Shown piece after piece: positions 44,054 through 50,801 of a stretch of DNA of 64,000 nucleotides. This stretch comes from DASUPK01 sp963804595. GTDB taxonomy: Bacteria > Actinomycetota > Thermoleophilia > Solirubrobacterales > 70-9. Below the pieces are notes generated by a model that saw only the letters and a program-made list of their open reading frames with translations, searched no databases and was not told the DNA's origin. The stretch's first letter is position 1. Every line of letters starts with the position of its first letter. Location: positions 320,553 through 384,552 of the forward strand of contig CAWDQZ010000009.1 of assembly GCA_963804595.1 (NCBI GenBank), in the 5' to 3' direction. The translations under genes and the position numbers were made by a program.

Positions 44054-45520
44054 GTGGCCGAGCACCCACTGACGATCGTCTCGAACCGCGGCCCGGCGGA
44101 GTTCGGCCGGGACGAGACCGGTCAGCGGGTGGTGCATCGCGGCGGCGGCGGGCTGGTGACGGCGCTCTCCGGGCTCGTCTCACACCGAAAGGCGCTCTGG
44201 ATCGCGTCGGCGATGACGGAGGAGGACGTCGTGGTCGCGAACGAGAGCGAGGGGCCGGTTGAGATCGAGGTCGACGGAATCGACTACGACGTGCAGATGG
44301 TCGCCTCGAACCCCTCCGCCTACGACCGCTTCTACAACGTGATCGCCAACCCGATCCTGTGGTTCATCCAGCACTACCTCTGGGACCTCTCCAACGCGCC
44401 GGACATCCGGCAGGCCGAGGTCGACGCCTGGGAGGAGGGCTACAAGGTCGTGAACGACGACATCGCCGATTGCGTGATCCGGGCGATCGAGGGCCAGGAG
44501 GAGCCGGTGGTGATGCTCCACGACTACCACCTCTACACCTGTCCCGGGCTGATCCGAGAGGCGAGACCCGACGCCTTCCTCCACTACTTCGTGCACATCC
44601 CCTGGTCGCAGCCGGATTCCTGGCGGATCCTTCCCAACCGCTGGCGGGAGGCGATCTACCAGAGCATGCTGGCCAACGACATCATCGGCTTCCACACGAC
44701 TGCCTACTGTCGCAACTTCCTGCAGTGCTGCCGGGAGCTGATGGAGCTCGAGGTCGACTTCGAGCGCAATTCGGTGATCCACGAGGGACGCGAGGTCTGG
44801 GTGCGGGCCTACCCGCTGTCGATCGACACGGAGCGGCTCTACCGCGTCGCGCAGTCCTCGGACGTCGAGTTCTACGAGAAGGAGGTGCTGCGCCGCCGCC
44901 GCGACCACCTGATCCTGCGGGTGGACCGGGCGGACCTCTCGAAGAACGTGCTGCGCGGGTTCACGGCGTTCGACGTCTTCCTCGAGCAGCATCCGGAGTT
45001 CCGGGAGAAGGTCACCTTCATCGCACACCTGCAGCCCTCGCGTCAGGACGTGCCCGAGTACGCGGAATACCTGGAGCGCATCGAGGCGTTGGTCGCCGTC
45101 GTCAACCACCGGCACGGGACCACCGACTGGATGCCGATCGACCTCCGCATCTACGAGAACTTCCACGAGGCCGTGGCGCGCTACAAGCAGTTCGACCTGC
45201 TCATGGTCAACTCGCTGTTCGACGGGATGAACCTGGTCGCCAAGGAGGCGCCGACGGTCAACACCCGCGACGGCGTCGTGATGCTCTCGGAGAACACCGG
45301 TGCGCACGAGGAGCTCGGGGACTGCACGCTGTCGGTGAACCCGTTCGACATCCAGGAGCAGGCCGACACGATCTATCGCGCTCTGACCATGGAGCCGGAG
45401 GAGCGGACCCTGCGCGCCAAGCGGCTCAAGGAGATCATCACCGAGCGGGATCCCGGCGATTGGGTCGACGAGCAGATGGACGACATCCGCCTCAAGCGCT
45501 CGCCCGCGGAGGTGCGCTAG
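44054..45520 (+). CDS. GT20-family enzyme, OtsA-like but divergent
   Basis: 488 residues, GTG start. Family features: IVSNRGP and HRGGGGLVTALSGL at the N terminus, VMLHDYHLYTCPGLIR, HIPWSQPDSWRILPNRWRE, and the C-terminal SENTGAHEELGDCTLSVNPFD. E. coli OtsA (UDP-glucose + glucose-6-P to trehalose-6-P) has R-L-D-Y-S-K-G; this protein reads RADLSKN there, keeping Arg and Lys but changing Tyr and Gly. The IPW...WRILP block also differs from OtsA's IPFP. From memory these changes resemble the ValL/glucosyl-type side branch of GT20, so the acceptor may not be glucose-6-P. No OtsB phosphatase is adjacent. Confidence 0.85.
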   Translation: MAEHPLTIVSNRGPAEFGRDETGQRVVHRGGGGLVTALSGLVSHRKALWIASAMTEEDVVVANESEGPVEIEVDGIDYDVQMVASNPSAYDRFYNVIANPILWFIQHYLWDLSNAPDIRQAEVDAWEEGYKVVNDDIADCVIRAIEGQEEPVVMLHDYHLYTCPGLIREARPDAFLHYFVHIPWSQPDSWRILPNRWREAIYQSMLANDIIGFHTTAYCRNFLQCCRELMELEVDFERNSVIHEGREVWVRAYPLSIDTERLYRVAQSSDVEFYEKEVLRRRRDHLILRVDRADLSKNVLRGFTAFDVFLEQHPEFREKVTFIAHLQPSRQDVPEYAEYLERIEALVAVVNHRHGTTDWMPIDLRIYENFHEAVARYKQFDLLMVNSLFDGMNLVAKEAPTVNTRDGVVMLSENTGAHEELGDCTLSVNPFDIQEQADTIYRALTMEPEERTLRAKRLKEIITERDPGDWVDEQMDDIRLKRSPAEVR

Positions 45521-45942
45521 CGCTCGATGCGGAACTCGCCCGGTGAGGGCGGTGGGACGTAGGAGTAGGCGGGTGGTGAGTAGGCCGCAGGAGCAGGCGG
45601 CGGCGCTGGCGCCGGGTGGCGCTCGACGCGACGGTGCGTCTGGGGCCACCGGCGGCCGGGGCGCCGGCGCCTCTCGGCTGCGTGGCGGTGCCGAGATCCG
45701 TGCCGCCGTCGGTCACGCTCGACCAACCGTCGCCTAGGCCGTTTGGACGCCGAGCGTGGGGGAACTGCGACGGGCGCCGGTTCGGCACTCACGGGCGGTG
45801 GCGCCAGGCCGACATCCGGCGGCACCGGCGGCGGCCTGTCGCTACCGAGCAGCGCGGGCAGGGAGACGATGCCCGCGATCGCCGCGGCGACGACCGCGGT
45901 GGCGCGGCCCACGCTCCGCCATCTGATCTGCACTCGAGGCAC
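45517..45942 (-). CDS. Small membrane-anchored Arg/Pro-rich protein
   Basis: 141 residues, GTG start at 45942. N-terminal membrane segment (about 14-32: TAVVAAAIAGIVSLPALLG), then Pro-rich, Arg/His-rich and Pro/Ala/Tyr-rich segments, ending SPGEFRIER. Not recognised. The membrane segment supports this strand over the plus-strand alternative frames. It is convergent with the GT20 gene (overlap 4 bases) and divergent from rpsF, so it is expressed separately from both. Confidence 0.55.
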   Translation of the reverse strand: MPRVQIRWRSVGRATAVVAAAIAGIVSLPALLGSDRPPPVPPDVGLAPPPVSAEPAPVAVPPRSASKRPRRRLVERDRRRHGSRHRHAAERRRRPGRRWPQTHRRVERHPAPAPPPAPAAYSPPAYSYVPPPSPGEFRIER

Positions 45943-45989
45943 ATCCCGGTGAGCGGTCTGATCGGCGTCCTCTCCCCTCGCCCATCCCC

Positions 45990-45995
45990 TATAGT
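45990..45995 (+). promoter_or_regulatory. -10 box of rpsF-ssb transcript
   Basis: TATAGT, five of six bases as TATAAT, ends 11 bases before the rpsF GTG. No clear -35 is visible. Predicted start of transcription gives a 5' leader of only a few bases and there is no Shine-Dalgarno. Confidence 0.6.
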
Positions 45996-46006
45996 CGCGC
46001 GTCGCT

Positions 46007-46405
46007 GTGAACCGGCACTACGAACTCGTACTGATGCTCGACCCCGAGGCCGCCGACGAGGCGCGCGAGAAGGTCGCGGGCGACGTGCGCCAGCGGATCG
46101 AGGGCGCGGGCACGCTCGACCGGGCGGACGTCTGGGGGATGCGCAAGATGGCCTACGAGATCCGCCAGCGGAACGAGGCGGACTACCGCTACTACCGCTT
46201 CCAGGGCGAGCCCGACCTGCTCGAGCAGCTCGACCACAGCCTGAAGATCACCGATGGCGTGCTGCGCTTCCGCATCTTCAAGGTCGACCCAGACGCGCCG
46301 AGCAACCCGCCGCCGACCTCCGACCGCCCGGCGCAGGTCGGCGACGGACGCGGTGACCGCGACGATCGGCCGCGCCGCGGGCGTCGCGACGACCGCGACG
46401 ACTGA
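46007..46405 (+). CDS. rpsF: 30S ribosomal protein S6
   Basis: 132 residues, GTG start. RNA-binding fold of S6: NRHYELVLMLDPEA, ADVWGMRKMAYEIRQRNEADYRYYRFQGEPDLLEQLDHSLKITDGVLRFRIFK, followed by a charged disordered Arg/Asp-rich tail longer than in E. coli. Heads the classical rpsF-ssb-rpsR-rplI cluster. A TATAGT box is 11 bases upstream. Confidence 0.95.
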   Translation: MNRHYELVLMLDPEAADEAREKVAGDVRQRIEGAGTLDRADVWGMRKMAYEIRQRNEADYRYYRFQGEPDLLEQLDHSLKITDGVLRFRIFKVDPDAPSNPPPTSDRPAQVGDGRGDRDDRPRRGRRDDRDD

Positions 46406-46473
46406 ACTGAACGGCTTGCTCCTCGCTTCGCGTCGGAGCACCCTCGCATCAACGCACTTTCCGGGCTTTGTCC
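46403..46473 (-). repeat. Dispersed intergenic repeat, copy B
   Basis: About 70 bases immediately after the rpsF stop and in opposite orientation to copy A at 41351-41410. Read on the minus strand it has gggacaaagcccg, the shared 19-base ttgatgcgagggtgctccg, and gaggagcaagccgtt. Its TGCTCC/GGAGCA stem encloses a longer insert that itself forms a small CGC-gaa-GCG helix. The difference between copies falls inside the hairpin loop, which suggests selection for the fold. Confidence 0.8.
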
Positions 46474-46506
46474 CGTGTGAGGGGAGAGGGCAGCCGGGCG
46501 GCTGCT

Positions 46507-46512
46507 TAGTAT
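46507..46512 (+). promoter_or_regulatory. -10 box upstream of ssb
   Basis: TAGTAT 40 bases upstream of the ssb GTG. Unlike most genes here, ssb then has a real leader and a ribosome binding site (agaggagc), so it may have a promoter independent of rpsF. Confidence 0.45.
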
Positions 46513-46552
46513 CGATGTTCGGAATCGAAGAGATAGAAGAGGAGCTGATCAC

Positions 46553-47023
46553 GTGGCAGCAAGCAACATCAACTCGGTCGTCATCACCGGGAACCTGACC
46601 AAGGACCCCGAGCTGCGCTCGACACCGGCCGGGACCGCCGTCTGCAAGCTGCGAGTGGCCGTCAACAGCCGCCGCAAGGACGGTCAGAGCGGCGAGTGGG
46701 TCGACAAGCCCAACTACTTCGATGTCACCGTCTGGGGTGCGCAGGGCGAGAATTGCGCCCAGTACCTCTCAAAGGGACGCCCGGTCGCCGTGCAGGGCCG
46801 CCTGGACTGGCGTGAATGGGAGTCTCAGGACGGCGGCAAGCGGCAGGCCGTCGAGATCATCGCCGAGAGCGTCCAGTTCCTCGGCTCGCGCTCGGACAAC
46901 CCGGGTGGCGGCGGAGGCAACGGCTTCCAGCCGCAGTCGGACGTGCCCGCCGACACCTCGGACTTCGAGGGCGCCGGCGTCGGCTCGAGCGGCAGCAACG
47001 CGGACGACGACATACCCTTCTAG
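46553..47023 (+). CDS. ssb: Single-stranded DNA-binding protein
   Basis: 156 residues, GTG start with an upstream agaggagc site. OB fold: INSVVITGNLTKDPELRSTPAGTAVCKLRVAVN, WVDKPNYFDVTVWGAQGENCAQYLSKGRPVAVQGRLDW; then a Gly-rich linker and the acidic protein-docking tail DDDIPF. Coats single-stranded DNA and recruits repair and replication enzymes. Confidence 0.96.
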   Translation: MAASNINSVVITGNLTKDPELRSTPAGTAVCKLRVAVNSRRKDGQSGEWVDKPNYFDVTVWGAQGENCAQYLSKGRPVAVQGRLDWREWESQDGGKRQAVEIIAESVQFLGSRSDNPGGGGGNGFQPQSDVPADTSDFEGAGVGSSGSNADDDIPF

Positions 47024-47031
47024 GGACGCTC

Positions 47032-47376
47032 CTACGGATAGACGCTTGCGAGGTCGTCGCCGATCGTGATGACCTCGTCGAGCCTGGTGCGATCGAACGC
47101 CTGGCGCACGCCAGCCGGCGGACGGACGATCGCAAATCGCCGGCCGGCCTCCAGAGCCCGGACATGAGCCGCGGCCACCGCGGCCATGCCGCTCGAGTCC
47201 ATGAAGGCCAGTCGGCTCAGGTCGATGACGAGCAGCTCGGGCTCCGCTGACTCGATTCGCGCCAGCACCTCGGTCACCTGATCGACGACCTGGAGGTCGA
47301 GATCGCCTCGAATCCTGACCAGCGCGCTGGTCCCTTCGGTCTCCGTCTCGAGCTCGAAGTTGAGCATCAGGCGCAT
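47032..47376 (-). CDS. STAS-domain anti-sigma-factor antagonist
   Basis: 114 residues from ATG 47376; ATG 47367 is also possible. SpoIIAA-like domain: LVRIRGDLDLQVVDQVTEVLARI, LLVIDLSRLAFMDSSGMAAVAAAH, with the phosphorylatable Ser in DSSGM, and RFAIVRPP. These proteins bind anti-sigma kinases and release a sigma factor. The gene lies in reverse orientation between ssb and rpsR, interrupting an otherwise co-directional ribosomal cluster. No anti-sigma kinase or sigma factor is in the window. Confidence 0.9.
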   Translation of the reverse strand: MRLMLNFELETETEGTSALVRIRGDLDLQVVDQVTEVLARIESAEPELLVIDLSRLAFMDSSGMAAVAAAHVRALEAGRRFAIVRPPAGVRQAFDRTRLDEVITIGDDLASVYP

Positions 47377-47392
47377 TAAAACCGACCATCGC

Positions 47393-47398
47393 TACCAT
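47393..47398 (+). promoter_or_regulatory. -10 box of rpsR
   Basis: TACCAT, 11 bases before the rpsR ATG and downstream of the antisense STAS gene start. It could restore transcription of rpsR-rplI after the interruption. Confidence 0.45.
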
Positions 47399-47409
47399 TC
47401 GCGCCCCTC

Positions 47410-47679
47410 ATGGCACGACAGCAACGACAGACCCAGTCGACCGGCGGCCGCAGGCGCCGCGGCCTGAGCGACCGCGGACGGCCGCGCAAGTACACGCGGA
47501 TCAACGCCGAGACGATCGACTACAAGGACTTGAACCTGCTGCGGCGATTCCTCTCGGACCGCGGCAAGACGCGTTCCCGGCGCGTCACCGGGCTCTCGAG
47601 GAAGCATCAGCAGCAACTCGCCCTGGCGGTGAAGCGAGCCCGCGAGCTCGCCCTGCTGCCGTACGTCGGCGAGCGCTAG
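47410..47679 (+). CDS. rpsR: 30S ribosomal protein S18
   Basis: 89 residues. S18 features: KYTRINAETIDYKDLNLLRRFLSDRGKTRSRRVTGLSRKHQQQLALAVKRARELALLPY. The N terminus is Arg-rich and has no cysteines, so this is a zinc-free form. Pairs with S6 in the small subunit. Its stop is 4 bases before a 163-base inverted repeat that fills the gap to rplI. Confidence 0.96.
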   Translation: MARQQRQTQSTGGRRRRGLSDRGRPRKYTRINAETIDYKDLNLLRRFLSDRGKTRSRRVTGLSRKHQQQLALAVKRARELALLPYVGER

Positions 47680-47683
47680 GTGC

Positions 47684-47846
47684 GATGAGGGGGGCCACGA
47701 CGACGCACGCCTGGATGACGGCTGCGGCCATCGCATCTCGGCGTCCTCGGGCTCGCGCTTGCAGCCAGCAAGCGCTTCGCCCTGCGTCCACCGATCTGCT
47801 TGACCGTAACCGCCCCCAGGCGCACGTCGCCATGTCCCCCCTCATC
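47684..47846. repeat. Long imperfect palindrome filling the rpsR-rplI gap
   Basis: Two 79-base arms around a 5-base loop (agcca). The outer 11 bases (gatgagggggg) and the inner 9 (gcgcttgc core) match perfectly when one arm is inverted. The outer 30 positions match about 25 of 30 without gaps, the middle less well. It starts 4 bases after the rpsR stop and ends 2 bases before the rplI ATG. It contains no ribosome binding site and no open frame with a recognisable product. It may be a MITE-like insertion or an RNA hairpin controlling rplI. Confidence 0.75.
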
Positions 47847-47848
47847 TA

Positions 47849-48304
47849 ATGGCCCAGGCGGTGCTGCTCAAGGACGTGGAGGGGCTCGGCGAAGCCGGCA
47901 CCGCCGTCGATGTCTCCCCTGGGTACCTGCGCAACTACCTCGTGCCGCGCAAGCTGGCGCAGCCCGCAACCAAGGGTGCGCTCGAGGAGGCCCAGCGCAA
48001 GCGCGACCGGGCCGAGGAGGCTGAGCGACAGGCCGCCGAGCGCGCGGGCGAGACCTCGGCGCTCCTCTCCAAGACCGTGCTCACGATCAATCACCGCGCC
48101 GGCGAGGACGGCAAGCTCTTCGGCTCGGTCACCTCGAGCGAGATCGCGGACGCGATCCAGGCCGCGCGAGGCATCAGGGTCGATCGCAAGAAGATTCGCC
48201 TGGAGGACCCCATCCGCGAGACCGGCACCTACATGGTCGACGTCGAGGTCGGCGGCGGCGTCACCGCGTCGGTCAAGACGATCGTCGCTGAGGCGAAGGA
48301 GTAG
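47849..48304 (+). CDS. rplI: 50S ribosomal protein L9
   Basis: 151 residues. L9 N-terminal domain VLLKDVEGLGEAGTAVDVSPGYLRNYLVPRKLA, long connecting helix rich in Glu/Arg, and C-terminal domain GKLFGSVTSSEIADAIQAARGIRVDRKKIRLEDPIRETGTYMV. ATG lies 2 bases after the long hairpin and has no visible Shine-Dalgarno. Confidence 0.96.
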   Translation: MAQAVLLKDVEGLGEAGTAVDVSPGYLRNYLVPRKLAQPATKGALEEAQRKRDRAEEAERQAAERAGETSALLSKTVLTINHRAGEDGKLFGSVTSSEIADAIQAARGIRVDRKKIRLEDPIRETGTYMVDVEVGGGVTASVKTIVAEAKE

Positions 48305-48316
48305 CGGGCGCAAACA

Positions 48317-48397
48317 CCGCCCTTCCGCGGCCGGCGCAGATCGTGCCCAGGACGTGAGTGCCGCAAATAGCCACAACTCGCCTGCGGCGAAGGGCGG
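48317..48397. repeat. Inverted repeat between rplI and dnaB
   Basis: CCGCCCTTC (48317-48325) is complementary to GAAGGGCGG (48389-48397); the second arm also sits next to a short tcgcc-tgc-ggcga hairpin and is followed by gtgattttc. With a 63-base loop it is not a good intrinsic terminator, but it could attenuate or process the transcript between the ribosomal genes and dnaB. Weak evidence. Confidence 0.3.
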
Positions 48398-48463
48398 CCT
48401 GTGATTTTCTAGCCACGCTCGCGCGGATCTGGTTCCACTTCGGGGCAGAAGCGAATCCGCCGG

Positions 48464-49987
48464 GTGCTTATCCAGACTTGGAGAGGAGGCTCGGCCAATC
48501 GGTCGGGCGATCCTCTGCGACCAACCGGAGCCTTGGCAACCAACGGAAAGACCAACATCGTTCCGCCCCAGAACCTGGAGGCCGAGGAATCCGTTCTCGG
48601 GGCGATGATGGTCTCCGAGGCGACGATCGAGCCCGTCCTCCTCGACGTCCACCTGCGGGTCGACGACTTCTACAGGGACCGCCACCGCACGATCTACGAG
48701 GCGATCATCGGCCTCCACGAGAACGCGGACCCGGTCGACGTCCTGACCGTCTCCGAGGCGCTCGCGCAGCGGGGCCAACTCGAGGAGATCGGCGGCCGCG
48801 ATGTCGTCGCCAGCATGGCAGCCAGGGTTCCGGCCCCCGGCAGCGCGAAGCACTACGCGCAGATCGTCAAGCAGAACTCGCTGCTGCGCCGCCTCGACCT
48901 GACGGCCAAGCAGATCCAACAGTCGATCGTCCAGCGAGACGGTGAGCCTCGGGCCCTGGTCGAGAACGCCGAGCGCCTGCTCTTCCAGGTCGCCAACCAG
49001 GAGCAGGCCGACGACTTCCGCGAGATCGGCGACATCCTCCATGACGAGATCGACAAGCTGGAGGCGCTCGCCAACGGCAGCTCCGAGATCACCGGCACAC
49101 CGTCCGGGTTCCGCGACCTCGACGACAAGACCGGCGGCTTCCAGCCCGGCAACCTGGTGGTGATCGCGGCGAGGCCGGCGATGGGAAAATCGACGCTCGT
49201 CTGCGACTTCGCCCAGAACGTCGCGATGAAGCACAAGAAGCCCGTCGCCCTCTTCTCTCTTGAGATGTCGGAGATGGAGCTCGCCCACCGGTTCATCGGC
49301 TCCCAATCGCGGATCTCCAGCGACCGGCTCCGCAAGGGCAAGGTCGCCAGCAAGGACTGGCCGAAGGTGGTCAAGGCCTGCAACCAGCTCGAGTCGGCGC
49401 CGCTCTGGATCGACGACTCCTCCGACCTGGGGCTGCTCGAGCTGCGCGCCAAGGCGCGACGGCTGCACGCCCAGGAGCGGGGCCGCGGCCACGAGGGCCT
49501 CGGGCTGATCATCGTGGACTACCTACAGCTGATGCGAAGCGACGACCCGCGGGCCAACCGCGTCGAGCAGGTCGCCCAGTTCAGCCGCGGCCTCAAGATC
49601 CTCGCCCGCGAGCTCAACGTGCCGGTCATCGGCATCTCCCAGCTCTCACGCGCCCCCGAGCAGCGGCCCGACAAGCGGCCCATCCTCTCCGACCTCCGCG
49701 AGTCGGGAGCAATCGAGCAGGACGCGGACCTCGTCGGCTTCCTCTACCGCGACGAGTACTACAACCAGGAGGACTCCGAGGATCCCGGTGGGGCGGAGCT
49801 GATCCTCGCCAAGCACCGCAACGGGCCGGTCGGGACGGTCCGCCTGGTCTTCCTGGAGCACTACCCCAAGTTCGCGGACCGGGCGCGCGACGAGAAGCCG
49901 ATCGAGCAGCGGGCGGGCGAAGGCCCGCCGATGCCCGACGCCGCCCCCGACGCGGACGACGACTTCGCCGACGCCGGGGAGCTCTAG
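48464..49987 (+). CDS. dnaB: Replicative DNA helicase DnaB
   Basis: 507 residues from GTG 48464; TTG 48533 (just before ATNGKTNIVPPQNLEAEESVLGAMM) is an alternative start, since the first 23 residues are not typical. N-terminal collar domain, then a RecA-like hexameric motor: Walker A ARPAMGKSTL, SLEMSEMELAHRF, Walker B LIIVDYLQLM, QLSRAPEQRPDKRPILSDLRESGAIEQDAD and LAKHRNGPVG. No intein is present. Followed directly by a DnaC-like AAA+ protein. Confidence 0.95.
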   Translation: MLIQTWRGGSANRSGDPLRPTGALATNGKTNIVPPQNLEAEESVLGAMMVSEATIEPVLLDVHLRVDDFYRDRHRTIYEAIIGLHENADPVDVLTVSEALAQRGQLEEIGGRDVVASMAARVPAPGSAKHYAQIVKQNSLLRRLDLTAKQIQQSIVQRDGEPRALVENAERLLFQVANQEQADDFREIGDILHDEIDKLEALANGSSEITGTPSGFRDLDDKTGGFQPGNLVVIAARPAMGKSTLVCDFAQNVAMKHKKPVALFSLEMSEMELAHRFIGSQSRISSDRLRKGKVASKDWPKVVKACNQLESAPLWIDDSSDLGLLELRAKARRLHAQERGRGHEGLGLIIVDYLQLMRSDDPRANRVEQVAQFSRGLKILARELNVPVIGISQLSRAPEQRPDKRPILSDLRESGAIEQDADLVGFLYRDEYYNQEDSEDPGGAELILAKHRNGPVGTVRLVFLEHYPKFADRARDEKPIEQRAGEGPPMPDAAPDADDDFADAGEL

Positions 49988-50758
49988 GTGGCGATCGATC
50001 GGCGATCCGGCGAGCGTCAGCCCTGCCGTCTCGGCATCTGCGACGGCTCGGGCTGGATCCTCGGCCCGGAGGACGTCGCCCGGCCCTGCGATTGCCGCTC
50101 GCGCATGGTCGCCCAGGCCCGCCTGCGCGGCATCGACTCGGTGATCCCGCCGAAGTACCGCGGTGTCTCCTTCGACCGGCCGCCCGTCACCCAGATGGAC
50201 GCCTTCGTGGTGAAGCGGGTCCGCGACTTCTCCGAGCACCTCGACGAGAACCTGGACGGCGGCCGCGGGATGTGGTTCTTCGGCAGCTCTGGCACGGGCA
50301 AGACCACCCTGGCGATGCTGATCTCACGGACCGCCCTCGAGTCCGGCCGCTCGGTGGCGATCTACTCGCTGCCGAAGCTCCTCAGCCGGATCCGCCAGAC
50401 CTACGACGCCGAGACCGGGGAGCAGTCCTACTCGCAGTTCTTCGAGCGGCTGGCAAGCGTCGACCTGCTCCATCTCGACGACCTGGGCGTCGAGAGGCAG
50501 ACCGAGTGGGTGCTCGAGCAGCTCTACGCGCTGATCAACGAGCGCTACGAGCGGCAGCGCTCGCTGATCGTGACCAGTAACCTCGAGGACGACGAGCTCG
50601 AGCGCCAGCTCGGGACACGGGTCGTCTCCCGCCTGGTCGAGATCTGCGGCGACCCGGTGCTGCTCTTTGACGAGGACCGTCGCATGAGCGTCCCGCCCGG
50701 CGTGGCGACGTCGCTGGGCGACGGCGGCGGCTCAGCCCTCGGCCCGCTCGACCACTAG
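49988..50758 (+). CDS. DnaC/DnaI-like AAA+ helicase loader
   Basis: 256 residues, GTG start directly after dnaB. N-terminal Cys cluster C13, C18, C34, C36 could bind zinc, as in DnaI-type loaders. ATPase core: Walker A FGSSGTGKTTLAML, Walker B LLHLDDLGVERQTEW, sensor region LIVTSNLEDDELERQLGTRVVSRL. Adjacent to the replicative helicase gene, so it probably loads DnaB at origins. Actinobacteria usually rely on DciA instead, which makes a chromosomal DnaC-type loader here notable. Confidence 0.88.
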   Translation: MAIDRRSGERQPCRLGICDGSGWILGPEDVARPCDCRSRMVAQARLRGIDSVIPPKYRGVSFDRPPVTQMDAFVVKRVRDFSEHLDENLDGGRGMWFFGSSGTGKTTLAMLISRTALESGRSVAIYSLPKLLSRIRQTYDAETGEQSYSQFFERLASVDLLHLDDLGVERQTEWVLEQLYALINERYERQRSLIVTSNLEDDELERQLGTRVVSRLVEICGDPVLLFDEDRRMSVPPGVATSLGDGGGSALGPLDH

Positions 50759-50786
50759 ATCTGGGCGAATCCGGTCCTGAACCTCT

Positions 50787-50792
50787 CATAAT
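50787..50792 (+). promoter_or_regulatory. -10 box of purA
   Basis: CATAAT (5 of 6 to TATAAT) 9 bases before the purA ATG; no Shine-Dalgarno lies between them, suggesting a near-leaderless transcript. Confidence 0.55.
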
Positions 50793-50801
50793 CACCTGGT
50801 C

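Noticed and set aside
45616..46356. Plus-strand frame spanning the rpsF start
   Set aside because: Overlaps rpsF in another frame and is Arg/Ala-rich without structure; the minus-strand gene with a membrane segment fits better.
48317..48414. Intrinsic terminator between rplI and dnaB
   Set aside because: The long stem has a 63-base loop and only a short, interrupted T run; kept only as an inverted repeat.
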